From the NCBI GenBank assembly GCA_012934845.2, contig WNNJ02001443.1, forward strand, positions 102,439-166,438: 64,000 nt of DNA, in the 5' to 3' direction. A model generated the notes under the pieces. That model was not told the origin of the DNA. It saw nothing but the letters and a program-made list of their open reading frames with translations, and did no database searches. Positions 9,590 through 20,168 of the stretch are shown here, piece by piece. Each line of letters opens with the position of its first letter. Within the stretch, counting starts at the first letter, position 1. The DNA comes from Pomphorhynchus laevis. Taxonomy: Eukaryota > Acanthocephala > Palaeacanthocephala > Echinorhynchida > Pomphorhynchidae. The position numbers were made by a program, and so were the translations under genes.

Positions 9590-9830
9590 AATACAATTTA
9601 TAAAATTGATAAACTTTTGGTGTATTTATTTTGTTTACCCAGTACCGAAAGGTAAAGAGGTATAATAAATTCTCTCATTATTATATAATAATTTTTTTAT
9701 ATACACAATTTTTGTTCACAAAGATTACATCACAAGAAAAATTATATAATAATATTTTTTTAACGAAAAAACGAATTTATTTGACAAAGACACTTCAAAA
9801 TCATAACAAAAGTAACAATGAAAAAAAAAT

Positions 9831-11243
9831 TTATCTGAGACACCATGAGCTAGCCCGCACTAGAGCTATTCCAATGGAACGTCTGAATCGGCTAATCACG
9901 TCACTGTAACGGCACTCTATTCTCACCGCTACGTCTTTTGCTAAGCGTTTTACCAACTGTTCTGCCTCATCCCCTAATCCACCTTGTATTGACAAAATAA
10001 CTGGTATAAAAGCTGCTCTCTCGATCTTGGATATCCGTTCGGAGTACTTAGCCTTTTTTCGATTCTCGTTATAACTGAACGCTGATCGTGGAGTCATTGT
10101 GGCATAGGAACGAGCATGTGTATTGAATACAGAAATGTCCAGGTAGGACCGCTCAGACGGGACGCCAAACAACCCCGAACACAAGACGTCAAGACGTGCA
10201 TTGCGATCTAGTGTAGTGGAAGAAGAATCGAATTGAATAGTTGGATCAACGGGAGAAAGCAGTGGCTCAGTTGTAGTTGATGAACACACCTCTGAAGTTA
10301 ATTTGGCGAAAATGTCTCTGATCACATTGTGCCTTACTATTGATTTCCCTCCGCATTTGCAAGATAATGAATGAACAACACTAAGAACTTCCCCACATAC
10401 ACATTTGCCTGAAGTATTTAAAATTTGCCACCCATATCTGACAGAGAGACCATCGGAAAATTCTTGATTGCTTAAGCGAAACTTAGGATCATCACTAGGG
10501 CGAGCAGATAGCCACGTTGACGCGCCCTTTCGAGCGGCATGCTTTAAAATTACCTGTTCGCAGTCGTCCACTGTATTTAACAGTGACGAAAATTTTTCGG
10601 CAGCCCGGAGATTCTTTAGTTTTCTAATTTCAACTATTGACTGTTTCTGGATGGTATCAATGTCGCCTCCGAGACCTAACTCAAATAAGGGCTTACATAG
10701 CAAAGAAGAATATTCCCATTCATATTTGGTATTCTCATATGGATTTGATATCCCCAAACCTCCCATTGAGAAAGGCAGACTTGCTACATCGCGCCAACAC
10801 TTCTGTAAATTAAAACCAGTTATTTTGGGGATTATTTTATTCTGTATGAAATCTTCGAGTGAAGAAAACCATTCACATTCACACTTACATGTTCTTTGTA
10901 CATGAGTCCACTTATTTTTCACTGCTGCTGAAAATGCTAAGAACGCTAACTGCCGTGAATCGCTAGAGACTTCACATAACCTATCGAGCAATTTTAACCA
11001 GCGAGTTACTTGTGTTATTACCCAATCTTTTTCGAACGAACCAAAACCTATGGGAGCTCCTAAAAGTTCTACACCATTAGATACGACATGAACCCCTAAG
11101 CTGGTAAGTGAATCACATTCAAGGATAATGTTGGCGTTAACCAGAGCTGTACACTTGTTGACATTAACATGAAATCCGTATTCCGGTCCTATAGATTGCA
11201 ACGATTTAAAAAAATCATAAACATTCCCCAGTGAACCAACACA
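9831..11243 (-). CDS. RLE-type LINE polymerase, thumb plus endonuclease tail (element D)
   Basis: This continues the same frame after the UGA. The RT palm end (GFHVNVNKCTALVN, GVELLGAPIG) is followed by a helical region and a Cys/His motif (KCVCGEVLSVVHSLSCKCGG). Next comes IVRHNVIRDI, and then the nuclease-like block ARLDVLCSGLFG with YLDISVFNTHA, which matches the R/P-D...D arrangement of restriction-like endonucleases. The end, FRRSIGIALVRAS, is a helix also found in the tails of elements F, G and H. About 456 residues with no internal break. The nuclease would cut target DNA for primed reverse transcription. Confidence 0.82.
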   Translation of the reverse strand, partial: CVGSLGNVYDFFKSLQSIGPEYGFHVNVNKCTALVNANIILECDSLTSLGVHVVSNGVELLGAPIGFGSFEKDWVITQVTRWLKLLDRLCEVSSDSRQLAFLAFSAAVKNKWTHVQRTCKCECEWFSSLEDFIQNKIIPKITGFNLQKCWRDVASLPFSMGGLGISNPYENTKYEWEYSSLLCKPLFELGLGGDIDTIQKQSIVEIRKLKNLRAAEKFSSLLNTVDDCEQVILKHAARKGASTWLSARPSDDPKFRLSNQEFSDGLSVRYGWQILNTSGKCVCGEVLSVVHSLSCKCGGKSIVRHNVIRDIFAKLTSEVCSSTTTEPLLSPVDPTIQFDSSSTTLDRNARLDVLCSGLFGVPSERSYLDISVFNTHARSYATMTPRSAFSYNENRKKAKYSERISKIERAAFIPVILSIQGGLGDEAEQLVKRLAKDVAVRIECRYSDVISRFRRSIGIALVRASSWCLR

Positions 11244-12375
11244 TCATACATCGTCTGCATACCAACGCTGTTTTATTTGAGGATGCAAAGCGCCTAATCT
11301 ATGTATTAATGGTATCGTTGCTGCCGCAAATGCTACCATTGCCAAAGGGTCGCCTTGCGTGAAACCTTTCTTTGATAACAGATAATCATCGTCAATGGCT
11401 AAGATTGGATCTAAACTATACGTATTCTGCAGGAATCGAGCTAAAGCAGGGCATATCTTTTCTATATTGAGGAGAGCTAATTTCCTATTAATTCTATTAA
11501 AAGCATTATGTGCATCAATTAAAAGTAAACATGACGAGGTCGAATTAACAAAGGTTTCACGCATATCTCGCACAACGAATTCGACACCTCCCTTTTGACC
11601 TGCACAAAGTTGTGAATTACCCGCAATTGACTTAATGAAAGGAGAAATGACATTTAAAATCGTTTTAGCCATTATGCGCCTATATGCCTCACCTATTCCG
11701 ATCGGTCGAACACCAGGATTTTTATCAAGGGCAATGAGCCGACTAGTGATTAACGCTTCTGTTGAATGTTTTGGAACTCTATTACTAGCAATTCGCCTTG
11801 TCAGGTCTGCCAACGTAGAGGCCAACTGTAATGAATCCCTATCAAATGAGGTTAGCATTTGCCGCCATGATAAAGCATTAACACCCGAAGGACCCGCAGC
11901 GCCTGTAGTGCGCTTAGCACTAAGTTGAATTGCAGCTGCATCTATCGTATCGAAAAAAGAGGGATGAAAGTTATCACATTCCATGTCGATCTCCGATAAT
12001 AAGGCGTCCTCACTAATTACAGCTGCATATGGATGCTTCGCTTCAAGAATAGACTTAACCGATTCGTTGCCGATATAATCATTTGTACTCAAAGTTTTAT
12101 TAATAGAACCGTTTTCCAGGATTCTTACTGCCGAAGTAAGATTACCTGACATTAATGATTTCACGAATAGCGACTTCCAATTGCGCTTAGAATCGTATCG
12201 TGACTGGGATACCTTTAAACGTGATTGAATACATTTACCCTCCCTTACTAATTCATCAAAATTTTGGCTTTGCCAAAGAGACAGGCGACGCGACATCAAT
12301 TGACGTACATATTTGATTTTCGAAGAACCTACTTTTTGTAGGTTCTTTTTGTACGACTCTTGGTTATCTAAAATC
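11244..12375 (-). CDS. RLE-type LINE polymerase, N-terminal part up to the catalytic box (element D)
   Basis: Reverse transcriptase core. Motifs: TGAAGPSGVNALSWRQML, LIALDKNPGVRPIGIGEAYR, LLLIDAHNAFNRINR, GFTQGDPLAMV and WYADDV at the end. The frame stops at a UGA (11244-11246) one codon past the catalytic YADD, but it continues open in the same frame on the other side (CVGSLGNVYDFFKSL), so this is a point nonsense change, not an end of a domain. The zinc-finger N-terminus usual for RLE elements is absent (5' truncation). Confidence 0.82.
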
Positions 12376-12379
12376 TTAC

Positions 12380-13516
12380 ATGAAATCGGTGAAAACTCGC
12401 AAAAAACAGACATACGATGGCTACGTTCAGTTGGAAGTTGGATGCGATAAGCAGGGATGCGATGTTTGGACACTCTTAAAGGTGAAAAAAATTGACGTTG
12501 CGAGATACGAAAGTAAACATTTTATTTGTGGTTATTGCGTGTGTAACGACGCACGATTGGATAAAACTGAACCTGTCGAGGAGAAAGGTGATAAGTCGGC
12601 GCCAGCTCTTTATGTTATTGCACAGCGTCAAGAAAGGATCTCCCACTGCAATTCACAACAGCGTCAAGAAATTGTTATTGCACAGCGTCAAGAAAGGATC
12701 TCCCACTGCAATTCACAACAGCGTCAAGAAATTGTTATTGCACAGCGTCAAGAAAGGATCTCCCACTGCAATTCACAACAGCCTCCACCAGCATTTGATC
12801 AGAATTTTCAAACTTCACCTGAAAAATGTGTAAATCTAGACAAGAACACTCTGAGCTACGAAGTGAAAACACCTGATTTTCCAAATTCGTTTGTCTCTGT
12901 AACATCATGTATCGGACCTCCGAGTTCTTTACAATCAACTGACTTGCGACTTAAATCTACAAATTCTTACTCCAATTCAGTATCCCTATATAACTCATTA
13001 ACTGCCCCTATTCGCCGGACTTATGATAGATCACAGTGTCTAATCATAGCTAATATAAGGGAATCATCGGCTACTAACAACCATTTACGTGTACAGCATG
13101 ACGTCAAAGCTGTACAATCCTTCTTCTCTGAGCTATTACACACCTGCTCCCCTACTGAGCTGCAGCAATTCAGAGTTCTTCACCTTTGTAGACTGGGGAA
13201 CATAATATCAGATAATAGTTCACGCCTTCTAAAGGTCATATTAGCAACGCCCGATATGTGTACATTAGCTTTAAAATACGGTTATCATCTTGCAGGTACT
13301 GGATTGATCCTTCGCAGAGATCTTTCGATCGAGGACAGAACTCGACTGAAACAAGCAAAGAGCGAACTTAGTAACAGAGTAGCTAACGGTGAAAGTAACC
13401 TCACCGTCATAAATTTTCGTGTAGTGCGACGCAGGACTTCAACTCGTTTCTGGATTCGTTCCATTGGCAACGGTGGAAACATCGGGGAGCTGCGAACGTC
13501 TTTGTGTCGCAACTAA
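12380..13516 (+). CDS. LINE ORF1 protein with a 20-residue tandem repeat (element E)
   Basis: 378 residues. Near the N-terminus sits C-x4-C-x2-WT followed by FICGYC, the signature shared with ORF1 of A, B and C. Residues about 79-135 are 2.8 copies of a glutamine-rich 20-residue unit (RQERISHCNSQQ within each). The C-terminal RRM-like part begins CLIIANIRESS and ends with a variant of the shared motif (INFRVVRRR). The start ATG at 12380 is the first in frame. No break seen. The repeat makes this ORF1 unusual. Confidence 0.8.
   Translation: MKSVKTRKKQTYDGYVQLEVGCDKQGCDVWTLLKVKKIDVARYESKHFICGYCVCNDARLDKTEPVEEKGDKSAPALYVIAQRQERISHCNSQQRQEIVIAQRQERISHCNSQQRQEIVIAQRQERISHCNSQQPPPAFDQNFQTSPEKCVNLDKNTLSYEVKTPDFPNSFVSVTSCIGPPSSLQSTDLRLKSTNSYSNSVSLYNSLTAPIRRTYDRSQCLIIANIRESSATNNHLRVQHDVKAVQSFFSELLHTCSPTELQQFRVLHLCRLGNIISDNSSRLLKVILATPDMCTLALKYGYHLAGTGLILRRDLSIEDRTRLKQAKSELSNRVANGESNLTVINFRVVRRRTSTRFWIRSIGNGGNIGELRTSLCRN
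12614..12782 (+). repeat. 60-bp tandem repeat, 2.8 copies, inside ORF1
   Basis: The unit (begins GTTATTGCACAGCGTCAAG) recurs at exactly 60-base spacing with no differences that I can see. Sixty bases keep the frame and add 20 residues each. Identity between copies means a recent expansion. Confidence 0.92.
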
Positions 13517-13528
13517 ACTACCCAAGAA

Positions 13529-14376
13529 GTGACAGTAAATGTCGATAAGAGATACGAGTATTCCGACCCAGTACACTCCACACATGCCTTCCGGGTCTTA
13601 TATTCGAATGTCTTAAGTCTCATTAATAAAATGGACGAAGTTCTCACTCTGGTTAACAGCACCTCATTTGAAATACTTGTTTTTACAGAGTCGTGGTTAA
13701 AACCACACATCATAGATTCAGAAATTTCCATCAATGGGTACGCCATAATCCGAGCAGATCGGCAAATTTGCCTTGGTGGCGGAGTGATCATATATGCTAG
13801 AGAAGTTCTTACAACTCGTGTTATGTCAATTGAGTGCGATGAATCAAGTCTTTGTGAATACGCTTGGGTTTCTGTAACAGACCATAAAACATATTTTGCT
13901 ATCTAGGTGTCTTCTATCGCCCCCCATTCGCTCTAACCGGGTCGATTATATCCTCAATAACTGAAAATGCATTCAAGGGTCAAAAAGTTATTTTATTAGG
14001 AGACTTTAACATGCCGCGAATTGATTGGATAGATTACGTTCCTCTTCCTGGATGTGATCCCGAATCATTACTTTTAAACACGATAAATGATCTACATTTA
14101 GTCCAACATGTTCACAGGGATACTCGTCAAAGGGGTACTAACTCCTCAATTATTGACCTCTGCTTTTCGAGTGAAACGTATCTGATAAAAAACGTCAAAT
14201 ACGGACCTCCGCTAGGATCAAGCGATCACTCTACCATCTCAATAGAATTTAACGCACTCGGACCATATGCCGAAACGGTTAAAACGTCGAATCCTTTTAA
14301 GATCGACTATGATGTCGTGCGCAGTAAAATTTCCTGTATGTATTGGCCCGACACATCGAAAGCAGGCATTCAATAA
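13529..14376 (+). pseudogene. LINE ORF2 endonuclease fragment (element E)
   Basis: APE endonuclease motifs appear in order: FRVLYSNVLSLINKMDEV, FTESWLKPH, CLGGGVIIYA, then after a stop near 13906 and a frame change LLGDFNMPRIDWIDYV, SIIDLCFSS and LGSSDHSTIS. ORF2 starts 12 bases after the ORF1 stop, not overlapping it as in A and B. The polymerase is missing, so this copy cannot move itself. Confidence 0.82.
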
Positions 14377-14479
14377 GCTTGGGATCACTTTAAGACCACA
14401 TTACATTGTCGTAAAAGCAAGTGTCGTAACAAAAGCCGTAATCATAACGATGGCGAGAAAGGAGGACGAATTTCTTCAT

Positions 14480-14700
14480 CAGAAGAAATGCGCCATAAAC
14501 ATGTATTTGGCCCTGCTGCTATGTTGGATCGAGAAAAACATAGCGTTCTAAAACATAGCGTTCTTCCTGATGATTTCTATTCTTATACATTTGAATTTTA
14601 TTTAATAATTCATGAATTTTAATTTTAAATTTTAACTTTATAAATATAAATTACGAAAAATCTTAATAATTATTAATTAATTATTATTTTTGCAGTAAAA
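14480..14700 (+). mobile_element. Relic of a Penelope-like element 3' end
   Basis: The block at about 14490-14580 (ACATGTATTTGGCCCTGCTG, then CTATGTTGG, CATAGCG and CTTCCTGATGA) closely resembles the conserved 3' block of the PLE copies at 42451-42540, 51100-51180 and 55780-55880. The AT-rich sequence that follows (AATTTTAATTTTAAATTTTA) is also like that after the 51.1 kb copy. No PLE coding sequence is attached. Confidence 0.6.
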
Positions 14701-14858
14701 TGCATTAAAATACATTACAATTGGGAGAGATGAATTGTGAAGTAAAACACAATCCATAAAGTCACGTGAAGATGGCATCCATGTCTTCACTCGACTCCTC
14801 ACCTCCCTTAACCGATTTTGGTACCGTAATCTTCGTCAAAGCTCATAATTCGCCTCGC

Positions 14859-16400
14859 CTAGTTCTGAATTTCACATTTGTGTGGCTGCTCTGAGATAAT
14901 CTGCCGAGCAATCCGAATCGTTCCCACAATGCCCCAAAGGACAATACCTGCAACTTTGTCGTTGACGTAATAAAACAGTATCGCCTGATATCCGTTCTCC
15001 GGTGATCTCTCGTATCTGTTTATTTCGAATTTTAAGCAATCCTGAAAGTGAAACAGAACGCTGTCAACATCCAGGCTGCTGTGCACTCGGCCCACGCTTT
15101 CAATACTCATATCCTTACCAATGTCAAGCCACGGGATTTGTTGTCGGTAATTTGCGACCTTATCACAGCTCATGTTGGTTTTGGCAACACGTACAGTCTT
15201 AACACTTCTTTCGTGGTGAGTTCAACGTTTTCGAGATTTTGTCATTACGTCATATAAGTTGCACGCGTTTCCAGCGCACCACATGTTATCGAAAATGCCA
15301 AGTTCAGGTCCCGTACTGTAAGCGAAATCATCCCCGGCTTTAATAAGTCCGTCGTGTTCAATCGTGGCGTCGACGATGTCCATGTCTGCTAAAAATATCA
15401 TATCTGCCACTTCCTGTCGGGAAATACGTCATCGCACTTGAACTTTACGAGTAGCTAATTTTTTCGTTTTTGATCAAATTTTATAATTCCATGACTCTGA
15501 ATAATCCTAACGTCAACGGATTCAAAAGCTTGCCTACATCTCAGCACGAACCAAGACGGCAGCATCTGTCCAAGAATACCTTTCTTGTGATAACAGATTA
15601 GTTCAGTTTTTTATGTGGGTATTTGGATGCTAAAGTGCATGCAAGTTTGACTGAATCTATTTGACTCCCGAATATTGTATCTTACTTCGTTTTTATTAAT
15701 AATATAGAAATAATATCTTACTTCGTTTTTATCAATCAATGTCTTCGCTTCCTTGATGTCATCAGTTGATTGTAATCGAATCACCCTGTCGAACAACCGA
15801 TCACTCCTTATTATGTAACTAAGATATTCAGGCACAGAGTCGGCGGTTTCAGTGGCTGAAAGAGCCTCGTCAAACGTAACCTTCCAACCATCATCCAACG
15901 TTGTGACGGATTGTTTTATATCTATTCTGGTCGCCTTTCTGTTCTTGAGAAGTGTAATTGCAGAGGATGAAGGTGATTCTGACGTAAAAGCATCCTCGTC
16001 AACCGTATGAAAGCTGATTTCCTGGTGAGAGCTGATTTCCCGGAATACGGTGCACTCCCCATATTCATTCGCAACATTGACCTATGAAAAGGAAACTTTG
16101 TGTGCCGCGACACCATCAAAATCTTCGAATTCGGATCGTTGGCCTTAATCACGTTAATCGCTGAGACAGAACTTGCACCCCCGCCGATAATAAGATAGTC
16201 TGCGTAGTTTTTGGTTTGCGACATCATCCTCGTCAGACTCAAAGAATGTGCACCTGAATAGACTGCATCCAAATCATCATTAATGTAATTTGTTTCGTCG
16301 GAGTTTGCCATGGGTGCGACAATATCGGCCATTGCCTCTTCTGTGCTTAATGCTTCTATTTCCCTATGTTCGTTGATAAGCCTGTCGCCTTGATTGCCTA
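14859..16400 (-). pseudogene. AIF-like (AIFM1/WAH-1 type) oxidoreductase pseudogene, intronless
   Basis: Pieces of a mitochondrial apoptosis-inducing factor-like flavoprotein in the right order on the minus strand. YLIIGGGASSVSAINVIKA (16,200s) is the FAD-binding start. TTLDDGWKVTFDEALSAT and FDRVIRLQSTDDIKEAKTL (15,700-15,920) are middle segments. KGILGQMLPSWFV and ESVDVRIIQSHG lie at about 15,500-15,590, MWCAGNACNLYDV at 15,250, and LFYYVNDKVAGIVLWGIV (14,900s) is the C-terminal AIF block. The second GGG dinucleotide loop (IIGGGFLGSE in human AIF) is missing and several frame changes separate the pieces. The spacing fits a cDNA-like copy without introns. It is joined to the 3' end of RLE element F in the same orientation. 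Not functional. Confidence 0.75.
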
Positions 16401-16499
16401 AGGATATGTTATTAACCCGCTCCGATTTTGACCAATCGAATGAAGGGGATATAATCTCTAAGCCCTGTCCTAACGTCCATCGGACCTTCGGGTCTTGGC

Positions 16500-19464
16500 T
16501 AGTCATCTGGCCAAAGTAGTCTTCGTTTTCTGGAAGGCTCTTGAGAAGAGCTTTCGCATTGCCTCGCATCAACGCCACAGATATTCGCTGAAAAATATCT
16601 CGAGCGGCATTTAAGTACGTGGTATTGCGGCGAGCAGCGAGATACCGCGCTATTCTGCGGATTAGTCGTTCTCCGTCTGCGTTCCACCTTCCGTATGTTT
16701 CAACAACGGCCGGTGTGAAAATATAGCCTTTTTCCTCCATTTTTTATCTATATTTTCGGATCTTGACGCGACTAGCGTAGTCTTCTACAGCATAGGAAGC
16801 TTCCTTACTTGAACGCGGCAGTTATAAAGATTGTTGCGGGTTGGTGACAGCAAAATCAACTGCTTCTGGCGGATCTCTGTGGAATAGAATGTCTGCTGTC
16901 CTTTCTATCAAACCTTTAACTAAGTTGGACACCTCGCGTTTAACGTGCATACCAGCTGACTCAGCTGCTTGAAAAACCGTGTCCCTTATTACTTTGTGCC
17001 TTAAGCCAGGGTAACCGCTGCACTGACACGTTAGGGCGTGAAATTCATGTACGTCTGCATCTCTGAAGCATCGTTGGCATATGTACGGTTTCGACGATAT
17101 GGGTATTCCCAACCACAAGCGAATTAAAACTCGAAATTCCGCAGGTGACACGCTCAATGAATTTATTTTTTTTGGGAATAGTGTGGAGCCAGGCGCTCGC
17201 GTGTGGGCATCCTATGAATAAAAGACGGGCAGCATCAAACGTGCTTGACACCTCTATCAGTTTAGAGAGACGCTCTTTATCAATTGCTGAGCTTAACCTA
17301 GCTTGGCTGGGAACACTGGGCGATGGGATGTCTGCATCAAATACGGTAGGGTAACTGATGACCAGGGACTGAAGCGTCGAAGAGAAACTTGGAAAATCTA
17401 ATGGGTCAAGTCCCAAACTCTTAGCGACGTTGTCGATGCTCGCTACGAAAACCACTGGGCAATGCGTAAGGCAATACCAAAGACCAAGGCCGACCGTTCG
17501 CAAAGGATATGTTGCTTGAGATCGTGTGCGCCTGTCCAATAAAATACCGATAATTTCGCACAGTGCATTGGCAATTGCATCGTCAAGGTGACTCAAACGG
17601 AAAGTGAAGAAGGATTTACCGTTCGCAAAAAAGCGCAATGCCGCAGAAGGAGATACGCGACCTGTAGGTTCGGAATCTATGCTAAAGTTTCGAGGTCTCT
17701 GATAATGCCCTGCAAAACTTCACGTGTAATGTGTAAAGTACAAAAATCCTCGCTACCAATTGGCATTCCCAGTAAAAGTGAAGTTCGTAGAATTATTTAA
17801 TGTCATTGTTTCAGAAAAATTAGACTGCACTGCTCTTATGGCTTCCGGACTGCCGATTATCTCTGTTTTCTGCCAGTTTAGCTTCAGGTGTAGACGATCG
17901 AAGGCATCCGATAAAAGAGCCAAAACCTTGGCTATGGATTGCACAGTTCCACCGATGATCCCGTCGTCTAAATACCATCGGTTGAATTGAATACCGGGGT
18001 TCAAGTCAAGTAGTTTCATAATCTGCTGAATAGCTAATGAGAATAATATTGGTCCAAGTCAATCACCCTGCTGCACGCCGCATGAAGATTGTAAAGGATT
18101 CTGACCGACCAACCGTAGGTACGATGAACGTTTGTAACACCATCTGACCCAGGGCGCGCATTCAGAAAAATGATTGTCCACAGCGTGAATAAAGGCTTCG
18201 CGTATCAAAGTGTTAAAGGCATTCTTAACATCGACCTTTAACCATACCCAATCAGCGTCATCGGTTTTTTCTATGTGAAGACGTTTAACTTAGTGAGTGA
18301 TACTTTCCATACAATTAGGCGAAGCCACACCAGCTTGATAAGGGTAAAAGGTGTCGAGGAAGTCCTTTCGTAGTTTTTGGCAAATGCACTTAGCACACAG
18401 TTGACGTATCGTTTCACCGACTGCAATTGGTCGGATGCCACCACCCTGTTTATTTAATGCGATTAAATTAGCGCCAGAAAGATAAGTGGACATGGCAGGA
18501 AATCCAAGACCGGCCAACAGATGCTTTACCAAACTCGTCAGACGGGCTAGGAGATTGCCATGATCTATAGATAGCATGTCCTGGAGGTGTTCAGGAAGCA
18601 ATCCAAGACAACCATGTGAAGTAGAGGAGGGAACTGATCATATGGCGGCCAAAGCTGCTTCTGAATCGACTGATATCGGTTGAGACCTTGGAAAATGAAT
18701 TCCTACGGTTGTGTCACAAGTAGGATGTAGACTTTCCAACTTTTCTCTCATCGAAAAGGAAATGGCGCAAGTTCCGCTTGAAGTTAGACAACGCATCGCT
18801 TTGCTGTAGTTTCCGGATCTAGCAAGGTCTATGACCTCCTTGTATATGATTGGCTTAGCTGAGAACTTTGAGGGTCTAACACCCTTCTCTTTACAGCCGC
18901 CTAGCGATTCCATACAACTACAAATGTCGCGCACTTCCATCCACGACATCAGACGTGCGATGTTCTTTTTGGTGCAATGTCTACGTTTGGACTTGCAGTC
19001 TTGTGTAGATGTGAGACATAGCTTTGGGAAGCAAATAAGTGCAGCCCAGCTCTCAATCGATCGATAGCATAATGCATCTTGGATTAGAGATGACATTAGA
19101 TCAGCTGCTCTGGCACGTAAGGACCATTGTATTCGCTTTACAGTAGATGCATTTGAAGACCAAACCTTATCCACAAATCGATCACATAACTGCTATCTGT
19201 CGACGTGTCCAAATGCTGTCGAGGTGGGAGAGTTCCCATTCCAAAACCACTAACATTGTTGTACATGCCCTTCGTCGTGCAATCAGCAGAGAAATCCAAA
19301 TTATTTCCAGACAATAGTGGTTCCATACCAGAGCCTGCACATTTAAAGCTGTCAGATTTGTGCGCACGTAGTTTTCCACTCTTTAATATGCAGAAAGTAC
19401 GAGAGCATACGGGGCATTTGCCATGAGTAGGATATTCATCCCGATTGCATGGAACGTCGTCCAT
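16500..19464 (-). mobile_element. RLE-type non-LTR retrotransposon, element F, nearly full length but broken
   Basis: On the minus strand, in order: an N-terminal zinc-finger-like piece (19464-19138, CPVCSRTFCILKSGKLRAH then FKCAGSG), a linker (19174-18638), RT (18601-17753), RT thumb (17638-17045), then the Cys/His and nuclease tail (17157-16822 and 16740-16500). The parts match an RLE-type LINE such as element D, but the sequence is well diverged from D. Confidence 0.75.
16500..19464 (-). pseudogene. Broken ORF of RLE-type LINE element F
   Basis: The reading frame is split into about seven pieces by stops and small indels. Recognisable parts: C-x2-C finger with downstream H and C near 19,400; LIALNKQGGGIRPIAVGETI (18,440s), a hallmark RT motif; FNRWYLDDGIIGG (17,960s), the catalytic box with L replacing A; GLGLWYCLTHCPVVFVAS (17,450s). 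Then come CQRCFRDADVHEFHALTCQC with LRHKVIRD (17,000s), the RTADILFH and AVDFAVT nuclease-like residues (16,860-16,900), and the tail IFTPAVVETYGRW with DIFQRISVALMRGNA (16,550-16,740). Its 3' end runs in an open frame into AIF-like sequence. Confidence 0.75.
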
Positions 19465-19479
19465 GCGATTGTTATATCA

Positions 19480-20168
19480 CGATATTAGCGCTTTGTATGT
19501 AGGCTATTGTATCACTATATTAGTGCTTTGTATACTTCTGTATATATTAATTGTAAGTAGCTTTAATTGGGACAGATTAATGAATATATTTTCTTGAAAA
19601 TATTACAATTTTCCTGATATATGAATAGAAAGTGAGTTAGTACTGTAATGAGCTAGAACACTTATAAATTTTCTTAGTAAAAGTACGTAAACTCAATTAG
19701 TTCATCTGCTTATCCAATTTCATGATGTTATTTATACAAACTTCTAAGTTATTAGTTTTTTAAGTTCGCTCCAAATTTATACAAACTTCTAATTTATTAA
19801 AAACTTATTTTCTTTTAAGTTCACTCTAGAAACATAAAACATGAAGTTGTAGATATAAATTAAAGTGTACGTTGAGATTATGTTAATTGTTATGTTTATT
19901 ATAGTATTCAATATCATCACTTACCGAAACATTAATTTGAAAGTAATAATTGTGTCTAAGAAATAGTTGCATTGCCGTAACCATTTATAGGATTAATGGA
20001 ATAGTCGGTTAAATTGTTTTGCGTGTACTGTTTGCATAAAGTGTTCTCATTAAAACCGTAGTTTTCACATTGTTGTTTAAATAAATACTGCAGTTATGAC
20101 TCATTACTTGTGATTCGTTGTATTACTATTTAAACCTTTTTTGTTGTATTACATTTTTTGCTCTTAAA
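19480..20168 (+). other. AT-rich sequence upstream of the ARFGEF first exon
   Basis: Nearly 700 bases with no coding or repeat signal that I recognise. It should contain the promoter and 5' UTR of the host gene, but I see no convincing TATA box, initiator or spliced-leader acceptor that would fix a transcription start. Confidence 0.35.

Larger units (their letters stand above)
5600..9640 (+). mobile_element. Nearly complete APE-type non-LTR retrotransposon, element C
   Basis: ORF1 (5694-6761) is followed in the same frame, after a single UGA, by the endonuclease (to 7640). The RT (to 9589) follows after one frame change at a run of seven A at about 7622-7628. A short AT-rich 3' UTR follows. 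Its polymerase (GVLQGDPLSPILFSF, YADDLVIL) is clearly different from copy A, so it is a separate family. The 5' edge is only estimated. Confidence 0.82.
9831..12375 (-). mobile_element. RLE-type non-LTR retrotransposon, element D, 5'-truncated
   Basis: Minus-strand RT followed by a C-terminal cysteine/histidine motif and a PD-(D/E)XK-like endonuclease, the plan of R2/R4/NeSL-type LINEs. Similar RT plus RLE-like genes are common in cnidarian and other invertebrate genomes. Homology starts near 12375, where element E begins head to head on the plus strand. Upstream open frame to 12473 is only antisense of E. Only one in-frame stop interrupts it. Confidence 0.78.
12380..14390 (+). mobile_element. 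APE-type non-LTR retrotransposon, element E, 5' half
   Basis: Complete ORF1 (12380-13516) followed by the endonuclease part of ORF2 (13529-14376) with at least one frame change. No RT follows: the copy stops near 14390, where a PLE-like 3' block begins at about 14480. It abuts element D head to head at 12375/12380. Confidence 0.78.

Noticed and set aside
11244-11246. In-frame UGA in element D as selenocysteine
   Set aside because: No SECIS-like structure known for this family and the position is not a redox site; a nonsense mutation is simpler.
12376-12473. Extended N-terminus of element D up to 12473
   Set aside because: That part is antisense to the ORF1 start of element E; homology of D ends near 12375.
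12492-12833. Second open frame over the 60-bp repeats
   Set aside because: Shadow frame of ORF1; a repeat length divisible by three keeps all frames open.
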